A stretch of 64,000 nt of DNA from Icerya purchasi (GCA_039619475.1 CM077115.1:597147643-597211642); one strand, 5' to 3'; numbered from the stretch's first letter, positions 11,619-24,845 are shown. Notes: generated from the letters alone by a model not told the origin. A program made the numbers and translations.

Positions 11619-12049
11619 CAAAAATTTTATCAAAGTATAAGGGGCATTGGACACATCATAGTCGACAATGGCGGATTAGGTTTGCACGCACATTCCGCGG
11701 GACGCACACATTGCGTGGGATTGTGAAATTGGAATAAGGTAGAAAGTACCTTTCGACTGCCACACGAGTAGGGATTGGAGGTAATCTTTTTCATAAGACA
11801 CAATTGGAATGTAAAAGTTTCGGTAAGAAATGAGAAATTCCGAGAGGGTGAGATTTTGATTTGAAATAAGCTTCTAAATGGGACGATAGTATTTCTTACA
11901 TTTCGGAATATGAGACGAATCGTGCATTCGTACGACTTCTTCGTCTATCTAGAACGAACGTGCTACCGGTGTAGATATGAAATTGGTATGCTTCGTGCAT
12001 TAGAGTACGATTGCTATTCATCAGCGATATTTAATGCCTTAGGTCGAAA

Positions 12050-12056
<7 letters not shown>

Positions 12057-12081
<25 letters not shown>
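12057..12081. repeat. (TA)n microsatellite
   Basis: About 12 TA units, read directly. Confidence 0.9.
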
Positions 12082-13564
12082 GGGTTGTGATGTAGCTGTC
12101 TGAAGAGTAGTCCAGCTAGAACGAAGCACGAGTAAATAATTTAAGGACGTAAGTTGAGGTTTATAACACGCTGAGAGAAAATGGTCTTAATTTCTGATAA
12201 AGGGAATCTTCGTTAAATTCAGTCTTCAATAAAATCATTTTTATAAGACGTGGCCGTTAAAAATAATCGTAATTTCTCAATGGCCCCCGCTCATAATAAT
12301 CAATTTAGAGCTATTTTCCTAAGAGCAGTGTGTGGGGTACAAAACTCTGCAAAACACTATTTAAATTTGATTTAAATTTCTCAATTGAAGGACAGCGTGC
12401 TTTGCGGAATAATTGACCGGACTTGGAAAAGAAAAAAAAAACATGAAGCCTCCCAAAGATATACTAGAATCCTACTGATAGAAAGAATTCGGAAATGTGA
12501 CTATAATAAAAGTAGAAAAGAAAGTTATTTCTTTCGGTAACGTCATCTGCGGATAGTTCGCGTAACAACTTGCTACGTTGAATTATCTCATGAAATTAGT
12601 CAATTGCATAAAAATATGTATAAATAATTTCGTAAAAATGAATAATAAGCAAAAACGGTTAAACGTATCTTGAACTGTCAATAACTTATTCCAATTATAT
12701 CTGCATTATATTGCTGCTTAATCGATATCGATTAATTTTTCCGATGAAACTGATTAATGATACATCGTTAATTCCAATCGTAGCGTTGCTTATGTTAAGC
12801 GTGCGCGCTCGTTTACTTTGTTAAGACTAATTAAAGCGAACAAGAATAAAAAGAAGAAGAAAAAAAAAACAACTATTGATAACCCGCGGCACGGGTTAAG
12901 GCTAGATTTATAGTGAAAAAAAGTAGGAAAAAAGAAGGCCCCTTTTGATAAATCGCTAGTAATCTTTATAGGAGCCAGATAGATAATTTTGTTCAGCCAG
13001 TGTAAGTGTAAAGAAAAGGTCATTTTCGTTGGTTTTTTTTGCTGTTTCAGCTCTTAGTTCACTCTTATCTGATTAAATTGATACAAATGCTAGCGGATTT
13101 TTTTCAAAAATATCGAGCATTGCTGAATTTTTTTTACCACCTATGAAACAAGTAACTATTCTTATTAAATTATACGCATTTTAACCTACATTATTCAGAT
13201 TTAATCCCTTTGTAATTACCCTTCAACTTATTAATTAAATTAAATAATCATTCTCTACATCGCCGAAATTAAACCATTGTTATTTACCGCGGATATTTCT
13301 TATTAGAATTATTTGAATAATTAAACGTCGAAAAGAAGAAAAAAAAACGCTCACAATACACTATACGAAATTCAAAGATTGTTTTAGACCGCGATAAGAA
13401 CATTCGAAACTAGTCACGTGATTTTTAAAATTTCGTGTTTAAAATTTTCTGCTAATATATTCGGCGTTAATGTTTAATTATTCATTCAAATAGTTCGGTA
13501 CATTTATTAATGTATTTATTATTAAGGAAAAAATATTCATCTATCTTTTTTTTGCAAACGTTAC

Positions 13565-14352
13565 TTTTTTTTTTTTTTTCCCATCACAACTGACCGGTTT
13601 TAGTGGTCATTTAGCGATTAATTTGTTGCGATAAAGAATGTTTTGTGGAGGGGTAGTACTCAGCAATACTCCCTCTGAACTTTATAATGGCTGGACAAGG
13701 TCTAGAGGCTTATTTCGCCACAGTCTACGTATTTCACCGGAATTATCCAGCAGATTGTTAGCAGGTGGGTTCATACGGATGCTAAGTCGGGCAACATGTT
13801 TATTTGCTTGTTTTTTGATTTCATCCTCCACAGACATGACATTCAAGTCATTATGGAGGGTATAATTTGAGACGTACCAGGAGGCTGCAGTAATGGTTCT
13901 CAGTACCCTATTTTGATATCGTTGTATTTTCTGTAAATTCGATGTTTTTGCGCAGCCCCACAGCTGTATACCGTACAGCCAGATCGGTTTTAGAGCTACT
14001 TTATATAATAGAGTTTTATTGTCTAACGATAAGCCCGATCTCTTAGCTAACGACCACGACATGGTTCTAGTTTTAAACCTCAAATGCTTCATTTTTTTTT
14101 GAATGTGAGTACCCCAGGTCAGCCTAGCGTCCAAGTGCATGCCTAAATATTTTACGTTATTGGCATGTGGTATTACGACGTTATTTATTTTGATTGGCAG
14201 GCGTTCAATTTTTCAATTTGTGAATGAAATATGCGTCGACTTACTTTCATTGACTACTATGCGCCATCGTTTTAGCCAAGTTTCCACATGCCGAAGTGAC
14301 TCCCGCAGTTTTTCTGTGGCTGTGTTTTCACACTTATCAACGGCCAACCGAA
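13565..14352 (-). mobile_element. Jockey-clade LINE, 5'-truncated, with poly(A) tail
   Basis: The open frame 13682-14140 (minus) encodes the RT thumb and C-terminus of a Jockey-type element. It begins near the YLGMHLD box and continues LTWGTHIQKK, YKVALKPIWLYGIQLWGCA, IQRYQNRVLRTITAASWYV, then HNDLNV. The same frame continues upstream to about 14350 (WLKRWRIVVNESKSTHISF) across a single TGA stop. Downstream is a short 3' UTR ending GACCGGTTTTAG-complement sequence and about 15 A residues, seen as T at 13565-13579. One visible stop over about 220 codons suggests a moderately recent insertion. The copy lacks the endonuclease and RT catalytic boxes and is inactive. Confidence 0.88.
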
Positions 14353-15385
14353 ATTTAATAATTTTTTTTTAAACCGAAATCCGATGTTTTTCTTAACCGA
14401 AACGAATTTTGCTAATTATTACTTTTACTTTCAGAGTTATTTATTTATTTTTTGATTAAAATTTTGAATGATTGATGTCTTTCCGACTAGACGTCAATTA
14501 GGGGAGGAGTATTTTTAAATGATTAGATCCTAGTTCCACTGAAAATTGTTAATGTAAATGAACGGATAACAGAAACAACAGACAGAAAAAACAACGGGGA
14601 AAGCCCAAGCTTTGACAAATGCGAATACAGGAAAGTTCAACAGAAAGAGAACAACATCCGAAAAAAATTAAGATCACAAACAATGATAATTACATCATTA
14701 ACAGGTAGAGAAGAAAATCGTAAAGACGATATCAAGAAGAAAACAAGATTAAAGTCTGTAGACAAATGATACGAGATAATAACAGGGCGGCAAAAAGAAA
14801 CGAAGTTCTTAAAAAGCAAGAATTAGGAAAATTAAGTGAGCGGAGAAATAGAAGCAGCGATTAATTATCGAGCTAAATAGCCTACATTAAAATTTGGAGT
14901 AAAATATTTTAACTAGGGATAGATTGAATTTGGCGTAATTTTCTGGTTCATTTGAGATTTAGGTGGGGTGGCTGAGAGAGTGCGTCGGCTTTTTTTTTGT
15001 TTTTTTTTTTGTAGGTAGATATATAAATAATGTATTACAATACTGGTTCGCTATAAGTTTTAAAGTATTTAGTGTTGTGTATTAGACGTAGTTAGAATTA
15101 AGATGATGTAAACCTTTAAGAATAAACGATATAATTATGTTCAAAACCCACAGACGGGCTTTGGCCTTGTGTACCACAAATTATTAATTTTGAAATAGAA
15201 GTGGGAAAGAACAGTAACGCGAGGCAGAGCATTATTTGATTAGCCTTGGTGGAAAATTAACACAACTCGGGAGGTGGAAAGAAAGATTATGAATAAGAAC
15301 TCGTATGTGACGAAGGAGAAACATTGGTGAACGTCAAATCTTACTTCAAGCTTAATACGCACAAAGATAGACTGACTAAACGATG
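14353..15385. other. No recognisable gene
   Basis: Includes T-rich runs at about 14991-15012 (plus strand) that look like the poly(A) tail of a minus-strand retrocopy. Purine-rich sequence at 14560-14880 could be a decayed LINE endonuclease on the minus strand, but no motif is firm. Confidence 0.35.
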
Positions 15386-18300
15386 GTTTTTTTTGTTTTT
15401 TTTCTTTCGGGTCGCCTCCGCGAGCATTGACCCGGAATTGCAGTTCGGGGATTATCATCAGTGGCGAAAGAAACTAAATTATAATACGATTAGAAATTGA
15501 GAAAAGGAAAGAGACAATCGTAGGGATTATCGGAGATCGAGGGAGCGAAGAAATGAAGAAAGCGTTATAGAGAAAGTCTTAAGAGACAAAAGTAAAAGCA
15601 CGAGCGCTAAGAAAGATAGTTTTGAATGAAGCGAATACGACAAATTGAAAGAAAGAACGACGGAGATGTGAAAAGTCATGGTAGCGTGATCAAGATGATG
15701 GGCAGGGCTGAATCGGCCGATAAAAAGACCGAGGATTTGAAAAAAGCCAAGGATTAGAATGACAGTTTTTGGACAAAAAAAATTTATATTATTTCCCGGG
15801 AATTTGGGAAGAAAATGACCGCTATATGCGGCAGATTGGACAGGCGCATTAGCCTGCTCGTTGCCCTCGATTCCCGTATGGCCCGGGACCCACATGAAAT
15901 CAATATGAATAGCACAACAAGAAGATAAGAGAGATTAAAGAGAATAATCGGATCTAATGACAAGCTAGAAGAACACTTTTAATGTCAGAAACAGTCAGGA
16001 AATTATTCGTGTAACTGGAAGAAGAAATATGAATAGTAGCACGGAAATTAGCTAGAGATTCAGTAGAAAAAATGGAGTAAAAGAAAGATTATTTAACGGA
16101 TGCAGACTGATCAAGAGAAGGGATATAGTAGAAACAGTAAATGTCCTCCGGACTTTCCGAACCATCGGTGAGGAAAAGATTTATAAGAAGACGAAAGAAG
16201 GATTAAGCTGAAGAAAGTTTGTATAATTAAGGATGAAATATGGAGACTTACTGAAGGAAATGATGGAAGGAAAAAAAAAACTGATAAAGGCGAAAGGCTA
16301 TATGAGCAAAAATAGAGGAATTTTTAAAATACAGAATCGTAAGTTTTGGAGAAGAAAAATGTAACCATGGATAAGTTAGGAAGAAAAGAATGGAAGACAT
16401 TTAATTAAGAATTGATATCCTAAGTAAGACCTGCCGAAGAACAATGGAACTGAATTAGTTTCGGAAAGGACTGCTGGGCATGGAGTGGACTTTTGAGCTT
16501 TAAGACATAGGCGAAGACGTAGATTTTGAATGAGGTTAAGTTTCAAAATGACAGATTTCGATGCATGAGCATACAACGAAGAACAATAGTCTAGTTTTGA
16601 TAGGATAATAGATTTATATAGTTCCTCCACTTACGAAAACGAAACATATTATAGGAAAAGAGATGGTTACGTTCCAATCACCAGACAAGACGCCTGTTTA
16701 AAATGCTTTCAAAAAATTCCCTTAAACAAGGAGCAAGAGAAGTTGCTCGGAAAGAAGATGAATTCTTTTTAAAAACAGGGATAATGATAAATTTCATGAA
16801 GGCGGAACAGAAGTAACGAAATGAAATGAATTATAGACGGTAAAGAAGAATGATTAATTGGAGATCGGAGAGATTTTTAACTATAATGAAAAAAGTGCAA
16901 TTAATACTGGGAGTGGATTTAACTCGCTTAAGGAGGCGCGAAGCTCGTAAAGATTAAAGGGAGATGACGAAAAATGAGAAGTATCTGCGGGAGATAAATG
17001 AAGCGGACAGTTTTTCTCGAGAGAAGAAACGTATGTTGGAGCAACAGAATTCATAAAAGGGACAAAGTTTTCGACTGATAGATTGAGGTTGGAATGACGG
17101 TCAGAAGAGAAATTTTTGTAGTCTCTTGCCGTTTTCCAGAAGAGATATATAAAAGTGATCCGAGAGAAAGATGTACAAAAATTTTTCCGGGAGTTTTTTT
17201 TAGAAAACTTAAGGATATATTGTCCGGCTTTAGAATTTGCTCTTTTATGAGAAAGAACGTTATAGAGAGAAGGAAAGGAACGAAAAATCCTAAAAGTCGC
17301 AATGCTGTGGTCAAAGGCAGCTAGCAGACCGATATTAGAGGAGATGAAGATAAGATTAACGAAGCTAAACATTAAAGAATACCTATGGTATGTAGGGGAG
17401 TTGTTATTTAGAAGACGAGATTGTTGTGAAAGACAAAGTTTTCGAGGATGATTCCGTTTCTGTTTCTGAAAAGCCTCAGAGAGGGGAGTTGGCAATTCCA
17501 ATCGCCAGTTATGATGAATGATGCTGAGGAAGGGTTAAGAAGTGCGAGAAGGAAAAATTTGTTAAGATCGAAATTCGGAGGCATATATATGGATAGAAGG
17601 TTGAGAAGATGAGGATGAATATTGAGTATAGAAACAGATAAGTGAGGATTATGCGGAGAAGTTATTGGGAAAGTAAGATCACATGGTATAAATTGAATAA
17701 CGGTCCCTTTTAAAATTACTGTACCACCGTAGCTGTCTGCTCCGTTTGACGCGTGACAATGTTAAAAAGCCCCTAATTTTGAAGTCAATCGAAGCTTTAG
17801 TCCAAATCTCCGAAAGTAAAGCAACACTAATATACATTATGAAGATCCAGTAGACCTTTGAGAGCACTTTTGTAAACTTCTATATTGCAAACAGTTCTAC
17901 TTCAGGATATTTATTTCGGGAAGCACTGAAATTAAACTGAGACGAAAAGGATAAGTATGTGAACGTTAGTGAGTAGGGAGGAAAAGGGCGAAGGTCGAGA
18001 ATAAGCAATTTATGTAGAAAAAGGTGAATGGATAAGAAAATAAATGGTTGAATGCGGGTAAAGGGGAAGAAAAAAAAATACAAAATAAGTACTTACGTCT
18101 CTGGATATGAGTTTAGGCGTGTGATGACCATGGCATATCAATGGGAAAAGAGGAGTTAAAGGCGGATATTATACAAGTCACCGTCTACGATCATGAGACT
18201 GAATGTGAGAGACGATTGCTGCTTCAAATGAAACGTGTACAAATCTTTTGGCATGGATTAGGCATGCGATGACCGTGAAACACGTTGCAACGCATAGCAT

Positions 18301-18620
18301 AAATACATAAAAAAAGGAAAAGAAAAACGGGAAAGAAAAAAGAGAGGAACCAAGGAAAAGAGAAACGAGGGTATGTGGCAAAGAAGCAAAGTAAATTGAA
18401 TCGTGGAGACTGTTCCGCCAAAATTTATAAAGAGAGTTTTCCAAGTTAGGCGAAGAGGCTATGTTGTGTTTGGAGAAGAATTCCATGAAAAGAATAGAGT
18501 ACTTTAGGAAAAGAAAAATTTGAGTGCTGTAATTGTCTGGAAATTAAGGAGGAAAGAGAGCTTCTTGATTTTCGCTTGGAGAAAGTTTAATGTCCACCCA
18601 TTAGTTGTCACAGGAATACA
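15386..18620 (-). pseudogene. Family A LINE, near full-length ORF2, heavily decayed
   Basis: Reading on the minus strand, pieces occur in the order expected for an I-group-like ORF2. An endonuclease start is near 18610-18520 (LQAKIKKLSFLLNFQTITAL). The endonuclease-RT linker is in 16881-17501 (FWKTARDYKNF, FVPFMNSVAP, LYELRASLSEL). The RT thumb is at 16376-16630 (LYKSIILSKLDYCSSLY, LIQNLRLRLCLKA, RSYLGYQFLIK). RNase H is at 15527-15895 (WVPGHTGIEGNEQAN). The central RT catalytic boxes are not recognisable between 16881 and 16631, so that part is deleted or scrambled. The 3' end at about 15387-15430 is a T-run preceded by CCGGGTCAATGCTC..GGCGACCC, a diverged form of the family tail. This is the longest family A relic in the window. 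Confidence 0.72.
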
Positions 18621-18959
18621 AGTAGACGGTAATGGAGGAAAATGTAGGGATGGTTTTGAAAAGTGTTTTGGTTGTTTACCGGAACGATGGAAATATTTGG
18701 ATTTACTAAGAGAGGGAAGAGGGCTGTTTGGGCGAGGAGTACACTGATATTGGGAAAAGATGACGGCACGTTCAGACTGATATTGTTTATTGAAGGGATG
18801 GCAGCCCGGTCAGCGTAGAGGGAATTTTTTAATAATAGTAGCCTGAAAGAAGCTGTTCAATAATTCCAATGGCGCCAATAGGATTTCGCCCGTACTCAAA
18901 AATCGAGGAAAGTCACGAAATTACGATAATTCGTAACTTATATCGCTAAAAATTTGGAG

Positions 18960-20020
18960 GATAGTCGGTCAGTAGCCGCAATTTATTTTGATATTTGTAA
19001 AGCTTTTGATATAGTTGAACATAACATACTTTAAAAAAAACCATATGCTCATGATTTTCGCGGCCTATCCTATGATCGGTTTCGTTTGTACTTGTCAAAT
19101 AGAAAGTTTAAAACTGAAATTAACAGCACACTTAGCAATGTTGTAATGCAAAAATAAGGAAAACCACAGCAGAGTATTCTAGGTCCTATACTTTTTCTTA
19201 CCGATGTAAATGACTTGTGTAATTTAAGGGAACCAGGTAAAATTATCTACCCCAGTCCTTCTTGTGAGTTCACGCTATCCGAACATATTGCACCACTTAA
19301 TTCAGTCAGATGTAAACAAAGTACACGCGACTGGATGGCCAGTAGTCGCATAAGTTTAAATATTGAGAAAAAAACAAATTTTCTAATTTACAGTAATCTC
19401 TCCCAAAACAAATGGAATACACTAAAAATAGGCTGGGGTAACATTTTCATAGACGGGGAACTTACCTGATAAAATATTTTCGATTATACTTAGATAGTAA
19501 GCTGATATGAAATGAGCACATAATGACATTGCCGGTGAAACTGCGAAAATTTAATTATTTATATTTTTATTTAAAACAATTTTTTAATAAAGAACAGGTA
19601 ACGAAGTTATATATACATATATATATAGTCATATATGAACCAATCCTCATGTAAGGGATAATACATTGAGGGAATGTAGCATCTTATCATTTGGATCCGA
19701 TAAAATATCTGCAGAAAATTATATTTAAAAATATAAATGAGACGACCGATATTACCCAGATAAAAATAAAAATAAACTATTGACTATTAGCAATTTATAT
19801 TCCGTACAACTAGTAACTATGTCCTAAAGAATAAAAATAAATTTAACGCAACACCAAAAGTCGAAATTACAAGAGCATCTGTATATGTGAAAAAGCTTGC
19901 GTACCTCGTTTTTTCACACAACATGTAAGACTACAATCCAGATATATACGGTATTTAATTCTATACCACACGCACTAAAGATAAAATTGGAAAAATACAA
20001 ATATAAATGCAAAATTATTA
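18960..20020 (+). pseudogene. CR1/L2-like LINE reverse transcriptase relic
   Basis: The frame from about 18965 reads AIYFDICKAFDIVEHNIL (RT box with the first catalytic D), then FRLYLSNRKFKTEINSTLSN. After a frame change it reads QQSILGPILFLTDVNDL (the PQGSILGPLLFLIYINDL box). The segment 19215-19469 retains DWMASSRISLNIEKKTNFLI. Beyond 19680 the frame has ILSFGSDKI and later LLTISNLYSVQLVTM, NSIPHALK and KLEKYKYKCKIII, as in the C-terminus of such elements. The YADD box itself is not readable. There are many stops; it is inactive. Confidence 0.65.
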
Positions 20021-20236
20021 TATAATAAGTTACTTATCAACAAACACAATATAGCCTGTATTTTGCGATAACTAAAATTAAATTTTAAATAAACATTATG
20101 AACAAAAAACAACATATAATTAATATAAAATACTATAACATTTAAACATTTAAGCATTTTCTTAAAAAGTAATATTGAAGCAGCAAGCATATACTCGTAT
20201 TTAAATCTAAATTATACACTTCAATAACTTAATAAC

Positions 20237-20323
20237 TATTCGCATTGTATACTAATGCATTTAATATGATAATAAGTATTCGCATTGTATACTAATGCAT
20301 TTAATATGATAATAAGTATTCGC
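20237..20323. repeat. 40-bp tandem duplication
   Basis: A 40-bp unit starting TATTCGCATTGTATACTAAT occurs at 20237-20276 and 20277-20316 without a mismatch, followed by the first seven bases of a third unit. Identity suggests a recent slippage event. Confidence 0.95.
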
Positions 20324-20689
20324 TCAAGTCTATACTTTCAAAATCTTAAAACTTGGCATAATTTGAAATTCGAAGTAAATAATGTACAATGTAGTTCAAT
20401 TTATTATCAACATAAATAAACAATTAACTCTAATGCTTATGCCATGTTGTCAAATATTAAATTCACAGCTTTAAAAATAAAATATATAAGTAACGCTGAT
20501 TCATATTTCTGTTGCTAAATTGTACAGCAAATAATTACTATTTAAAATACCAATGTATACACATTAACTATAAATAATGACCATGAAAGTTATTATTGTT
20601 GCTATAGTTACGCCAGCAATTATTATTATTTTCTATTACTATTTTACTGTAATAATTTCTCCCAGCTTCGTTATTATTACTACTTTTTA

Positions 20690-21135
20690 ACCGACTTCAA
20701 AAAAAGAAAAAGTATTCAATTCGACTGTATTTTTTTTTTTTTTTTTATGTGTGTTACCTCACAACTTTCTTCTAGGTGAACCGATTTTGATGTTTCTTAT
20801 TTTATTTAAACGGTAGTGCTTCTCATGTAGTCCCATTTAAATTTGATCAAGATCTGATTGGTAGTTTTTGAGTTATCCTTAATAGTAATACGGGAGATTG
20901 AAGCTTTTTGGATGTTTTTCATTCATGATTGGTTTCATCGTCGAGTTAGACTTATTGACTTAAAATACTATAAATTTGCCAAATTACCGTGGAAATGTAG
21001 CTTTTGATGTTTTTATACCGTGAAAATGCAGTTCAAAATAAAGAAATCGATTTTTTTTAAGTATAAAGTATGGAGAAGAATGTGAAAAAAAATTGATTTT
21101 TAATAAGAAAAAAACTCAAGTATAACGCTAAAAAT
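20690..21135. repeat. Probable dispersed repeat starting TTAACCGACTTCAAAAA
   Basis: The segment begins with ACCGACTTCAAAAAAAG and a T-run followed by TTACCTCACAACTTTC. A similar opening occurs in repeats of many insects, but I cannot name the family. It runs directly into the palindromic repeat at 21140 and may be part of the same element. Confidence 0.4.
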
Positions 21136-21139
21136 TGTA

Positions 21140-21599
21140 AAATAAAATGCTTTTTTTCAAAAAATACATACCGATACTTGAAGTTTTATTATAAAAATTT
21201 AAAAATGCACTAAAAAGTAAAAAATAATTACTCCCGATTAGAAAATATATATATCAGAGTGATATAACCAGTTTAAGGGTGATACCGTAATTCTTATACA
21301 ACACTGATACCTTAATTAGAGTAGGATTCATATTACATATTAAAATAATAATTAAAAACTGCATTAAATGTTCATTAAATTGTTCCTAGATATTGTAACA
21401 TGAATTTGATGCCGACTCTAATTAAAGTATCAGTGTTGTATAAGAATTACGAGATATCACCTCAAGATATATATCACTCTGATACATATTTTTTATCGGG
21501 AGTAATTATTTTTTACTTTTTAGTGCATTTTTAAATTTTTATAATAAACCTTGAAGTATCGCGGTATGTATTTTTTGTAAAAAAGCATTTTATAATATT
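21140..21599. repeat. Large near-perfect palindrome, about 200-bp arms (repeat family copy 2)
   Basis: The left arm (about 21140-21340) and right arm (about 21394-21599) are inverted copies with long exact blocks such as AAAAATGCACTAAAAAGTAA, AATAATTACTCCCGAT, CAGAGTGATAT and AATTCTTATACAACACTGAT. The spacer is about 55 bp. The same blocks occur in the copy at 4985-5565. A single strand could fold into a very long hairpin. No open frame was found. Confidence 0.85.
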
Positions 21600-21887
21600 A
21601 CAAAAATATATCTAGTAATTTATATACATATATTATTATTACTGTTACTAATATTACTTTTTATGTCTTTATTAGCAGTAGTAGTAGATAGTGGCTGGTG
21701 CATGGTTTTCAATATGTTCATTATACTTTAATGTCTATATTTTTTTATTATACATATATGTTTATATTAACATTATTTCACTGTTATTAGTAGTACAGCT
21801 GTTATTGTTATTTTTACCATTAAGTTTGTCCTCTTATTGTTATATGGGTTTATGTCACACATTATTTAAATTAACATATAGTAAGGA

Positions 21888-22027
21888 AAAGCAAAACCAC
21901 AATACTATAAACAATTAATTAATATTTATTTACCCAAAGTGTTTCGAAGACAAAGCTTCATGATCACGGGGGAGTTATTGTAACTAAATAAATATTAATT
22001 AATTGTTTGTGTGATTTTGCTTTTATC
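21888..22027. repeat. Inverted repeat flanking a conserved hairpin motif
   Basis: ACAATTAATTAATATTTATT near 21911-21930 is inverted near 21987-22006, inside longer arms that both contain AAAAGCAAAA and its complement. The loop carries the same motif seen at 5294-5332. It lies about 290 bp beyond the palindrome at 21140-21599. Confidence 0.8.
21933..21970 (-). ncRNA. Hammerhead-like hairpin motif, second copy
   Basis: On the minus strand: CCCGTGATCATGAAG, short loop, CTTCGAAACACTTTGGG. It matches the 5294-5332 copy in both stem segments and the GAAAC box. The first box reads AUCAUGA against CUGAUGA, so catalysis is doubtful. Confidence 0.3.
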
Positions 22028-23394
22028 TTAAACTTAGCTCTGTTATTTATTCTTAATTAAATGCATATTAATATTGATATGTTTACATTATGTCAAGCTA
22101 TCGTCATCACAATAGAGTTAATGGGGATGGGGTGTAAGATATTGTTAAGATAAATTTATTGTTTATTTTAATTCTTAGTATAAGTGATTTTGTGTTGTAT
22201 TTTTCTTTTATTCTATCCAATTTCAAGTTGCTATTATCTCGAACGAACTTGGATTAATATTGTAAATATGAGCTAAAGCAGTATGTATCAAAATTTATAA
22301 ATTATCATTTCTATCTATTTATCTAACTCCGTACACATACTTTTAGGCCATATACGTTAACATGTATTCTGCTGCTCGTGCCACCAGAGCGCATAAGCAG
22401 CTTAATTCTAGTAATCTATCTTTACTTGCATTTGTACCCAGAAATTTCAATAAATTTGATTTGATCTGAAGAAAAAAAATAAATTATTGTTATTATAAAT
22501 TAGCTCAATTATTATTAATCAATTATTAATTAAATCGACATGTCTGAATTTAGACGGACGCTGAGAGATAATTTTGTACGAATAGAATGTCAAAAAGGCA
22601 AATAACAATCGTAATAATTGGAAATGTTATTAGATTAAAGGATACAAGGAGAAAAAGTAAAGGAAGAAATAAACAATTAAACGAAAACGGCGATGTTATC
22701 GAACTAGGAAAATAATTAACGGTAATAGTGTGTATGTAATAATGCATTAATAAGGATTTATTTATTATTAAGTGCGGAATGTCTTATAAAGACAGCAGTC
22801 GTCACATTCAGCATCTCTTCTTTGTTCTTCAATTTATACTTCATTATTCATCAGCTTTATCACAGAAAGCGCATTTCTAGTTCTTATTAGTTTACAGTCG
22901 ATATATCGACGCGGCGAACAAAATAAAATTACCGCTTCTTATCGTACACACATTTCATGATATGTCTTATTTATCAGACATCGAATTGCACAACACTAAT
23001 AATCAGTCAGATTATTACACTTAGACAAGTCTGCATACACACATGTGCATAGTTATCATACATATTATCTTAATTGTTTATATCTGTCTATATTATATAT
23101 ACGGTTTTATTTTTAAACTCAATGAAAACGTACGTTTTCACGGTAATTTCGTGCCTTTTTAATACTTCAACAATGATAATTCAGCGAATTAAGAATTTAT
23201 TTTACTTTAACTGAACATTCAAAAAGAATTATTATATTTTTTAGAGAACAAAAATATTTCATCTTGCAATTACTGCTATATTCACGCAGATGATTTATAA
23301 AGGTGCTTTTACGCTGACGGAATCTTTAATGCGCAGACTGCTGAGAATAATATTTTAATAACTAGCGATGTAAAATTTTGTTTCATTTATTGAA
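22028..23394. other. AT-rich stretch without recognisable gene
   Basis: No coding family, RNA gene or strong repeat was recognised on either strand. Confidence 0.5.
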
Positions 23395-24130
23395 TTAGAT
23401 TTCATCCGATTTTTTATCTATAATGAAGAACGCTATAATAGGAATGATTGCCGAGGATGGAAGTGAAAGAATAAAAGAAGCACTGTATGAAGTAGGCAAA
23501 CAGAGTTTCAGGAGTTGACTATAGAAGTGAGAGCGTTCTATAGATACAGACGCGCATTCAAAGAAGATGTGATTTGTGTCGCAGATTAGATCAGAATCAT
23601 CCGGAAAGAAGGAACAAAAAGGAGAAGAGGACAAAGAGAAGCGAAAAGAGGGTGCCGGAAGACGACTATGATCTAGGCGAAGCCTGCAAATGGAAGAGAT
23701 AAGAAAGCGTGAGAGATGAGGGAAGTCATAGTACCAAGGGTACGGAGGAGGATCGGTTTGGATATTAAGATAGAAGGATTCAGGATTCGAGAATAAAAGA
23801 GGATAAATATCTGCCATCGCTTTCGGTGGAAATTCCTGGAAAGAACGTTAAGATTGCCAGTAGAAAATTTGGATAGAAACTGACCAGTCTGAATGGCAGA
23901 TCGAGCTAATGAATCAACCAATTCATTACTGTCAATGCCAACATGACTGGGGGACCATAAGGAATCGATTTGAATGGAACGAACGCTATACAATCTAGTG
24001 ACAAGAGAACGAATCAAGAGAATTATGAAATCTGAGGCATGATGAGGAAGAGAAGAGGCGATAGGACAATAGAACACCTTTAGAATCCGAGGAGAAGGTG
24101 AGATATATACTACAGAAATGGTCCTGAAAG
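23395..24130 (-). pseudogene. Family A LINE relic: RNase H and C-terminus
   Basis: Two overlapping frames on the minus strand carry the family A C-terminal half. The first (23673-24077) has SDFIILLIRSLV and IDSLWSPSHVGIDSNELVDS, with LARSA completing the last RNase H box. The second (23395-23817) has FYLNIQTDPPPYPWYYDF, RLRLDHSRLPAPSFRFSLSS and CDTNHIFFECASVSIERS. One frameshift separates them. The typical 3' tail motif was not found below 23395. The RNase H start is missing and the copy abuts another family A tail at 24163. Confidence 0.75.
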
Positions 24131-24162
24131 TATGGTTTTTGTTCGTCTCTGGCTTTATGCGA

Positions 24163-24845
24163 GTTTTTTTGTTTTTTTGGTTTTCTTTTTTGTGTTCGTC
24201 AACGGGGACATTTAAGCAGATCGAAAATAAAAATAACTCGAGGGGAGGAATAACAGAAGTAAAAGAAAATTAAAATAAAATACAGGAAGCACCGATAAGT
24301 TGAGTGAGAATACCGGGTTTTAATAGAGTGGAATAAAAGGACAATTATTGTTCGTTACAAAAAGTGGAATGTTCAAGTGAAACACGGTCATCATAAACGA
24401 AAGTGAGTGAAAGAGTGTAGTGAAAACGATAGAAAAAATACACAGATGAGAGGAAAGTAAATGACGCAGGAAGGCGATTATGATTAAATTGAAGACAACA
24501 AATGGCCGAAATCGTGGAAGTCTTGAGGAGGGTATTTAGAAAGCTATGAACGGGGAAGAAGAGGTGGTTGAGTAGACAAATAAAGGAAGCCGGAATTGAA
24601 AAATAAAGAAGAATAGGAGTTGAACCATAATCCGGATTGAATTATTTAGGGAAGTTGTGAGTTGGAAATGTAGGCCTAAAAAACTGTAAAGCGAAAAAAT
24701 GAATCCGTTGGATCGCCGTCCTCGAGAATAGTTTCAACAATTCACAGGAGATCAGTCTCGACCAGGTGAAAGAGGAAAATGTCACGGACGAGGGTAAGAG
24801 AAGGATTACATAGTCAGATGAGGGAAAAGGAAGAAGAGTTAAGTT
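24163..24845 (-). pseudogene. Family A LINE relic with decayed tail
   Basis: The plus strand shows a T-run at about 24165-24211, then GTTCGTCAACGGGGACATTTAA, the reverse complement of the family tail in diverged form. Upstream on the minus strand, FLYLSTQPPLLP and LKYPPQ-like segments align loosely with the FYLSVQPTLPS region. It lies head-to-tail behind the relic at 23395-24130 and may have inserted into it. Confidence 0.5.

Larger units (their letters stand above)
9181..13564. other. 4.4-kb stretch without recognisable gene
   Basis: No coding family was recognised. The part from about 9370 to 9990 is pyrimidine-rich on the plus strand, and 10160-10530 is purine-rich, as seen in decayed family A copies, but no motif could be aligned. 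Two short inverted repeats and one TA tract are listed separately. Confidence 0.45.

Noticed and set aside
14637..14819. Possible LINE endonuclease segment on the minus strand
   Set aside because: VIIVCDLNFF vaguely recalls a GDFNAH box but no neighbouring motif supports it.
20237..20323. Possible CRISPR-like direct repeats
   Set aside because: Only two adjacent units without spacers, in eukaryotic DNA; a simple tandem duplication.
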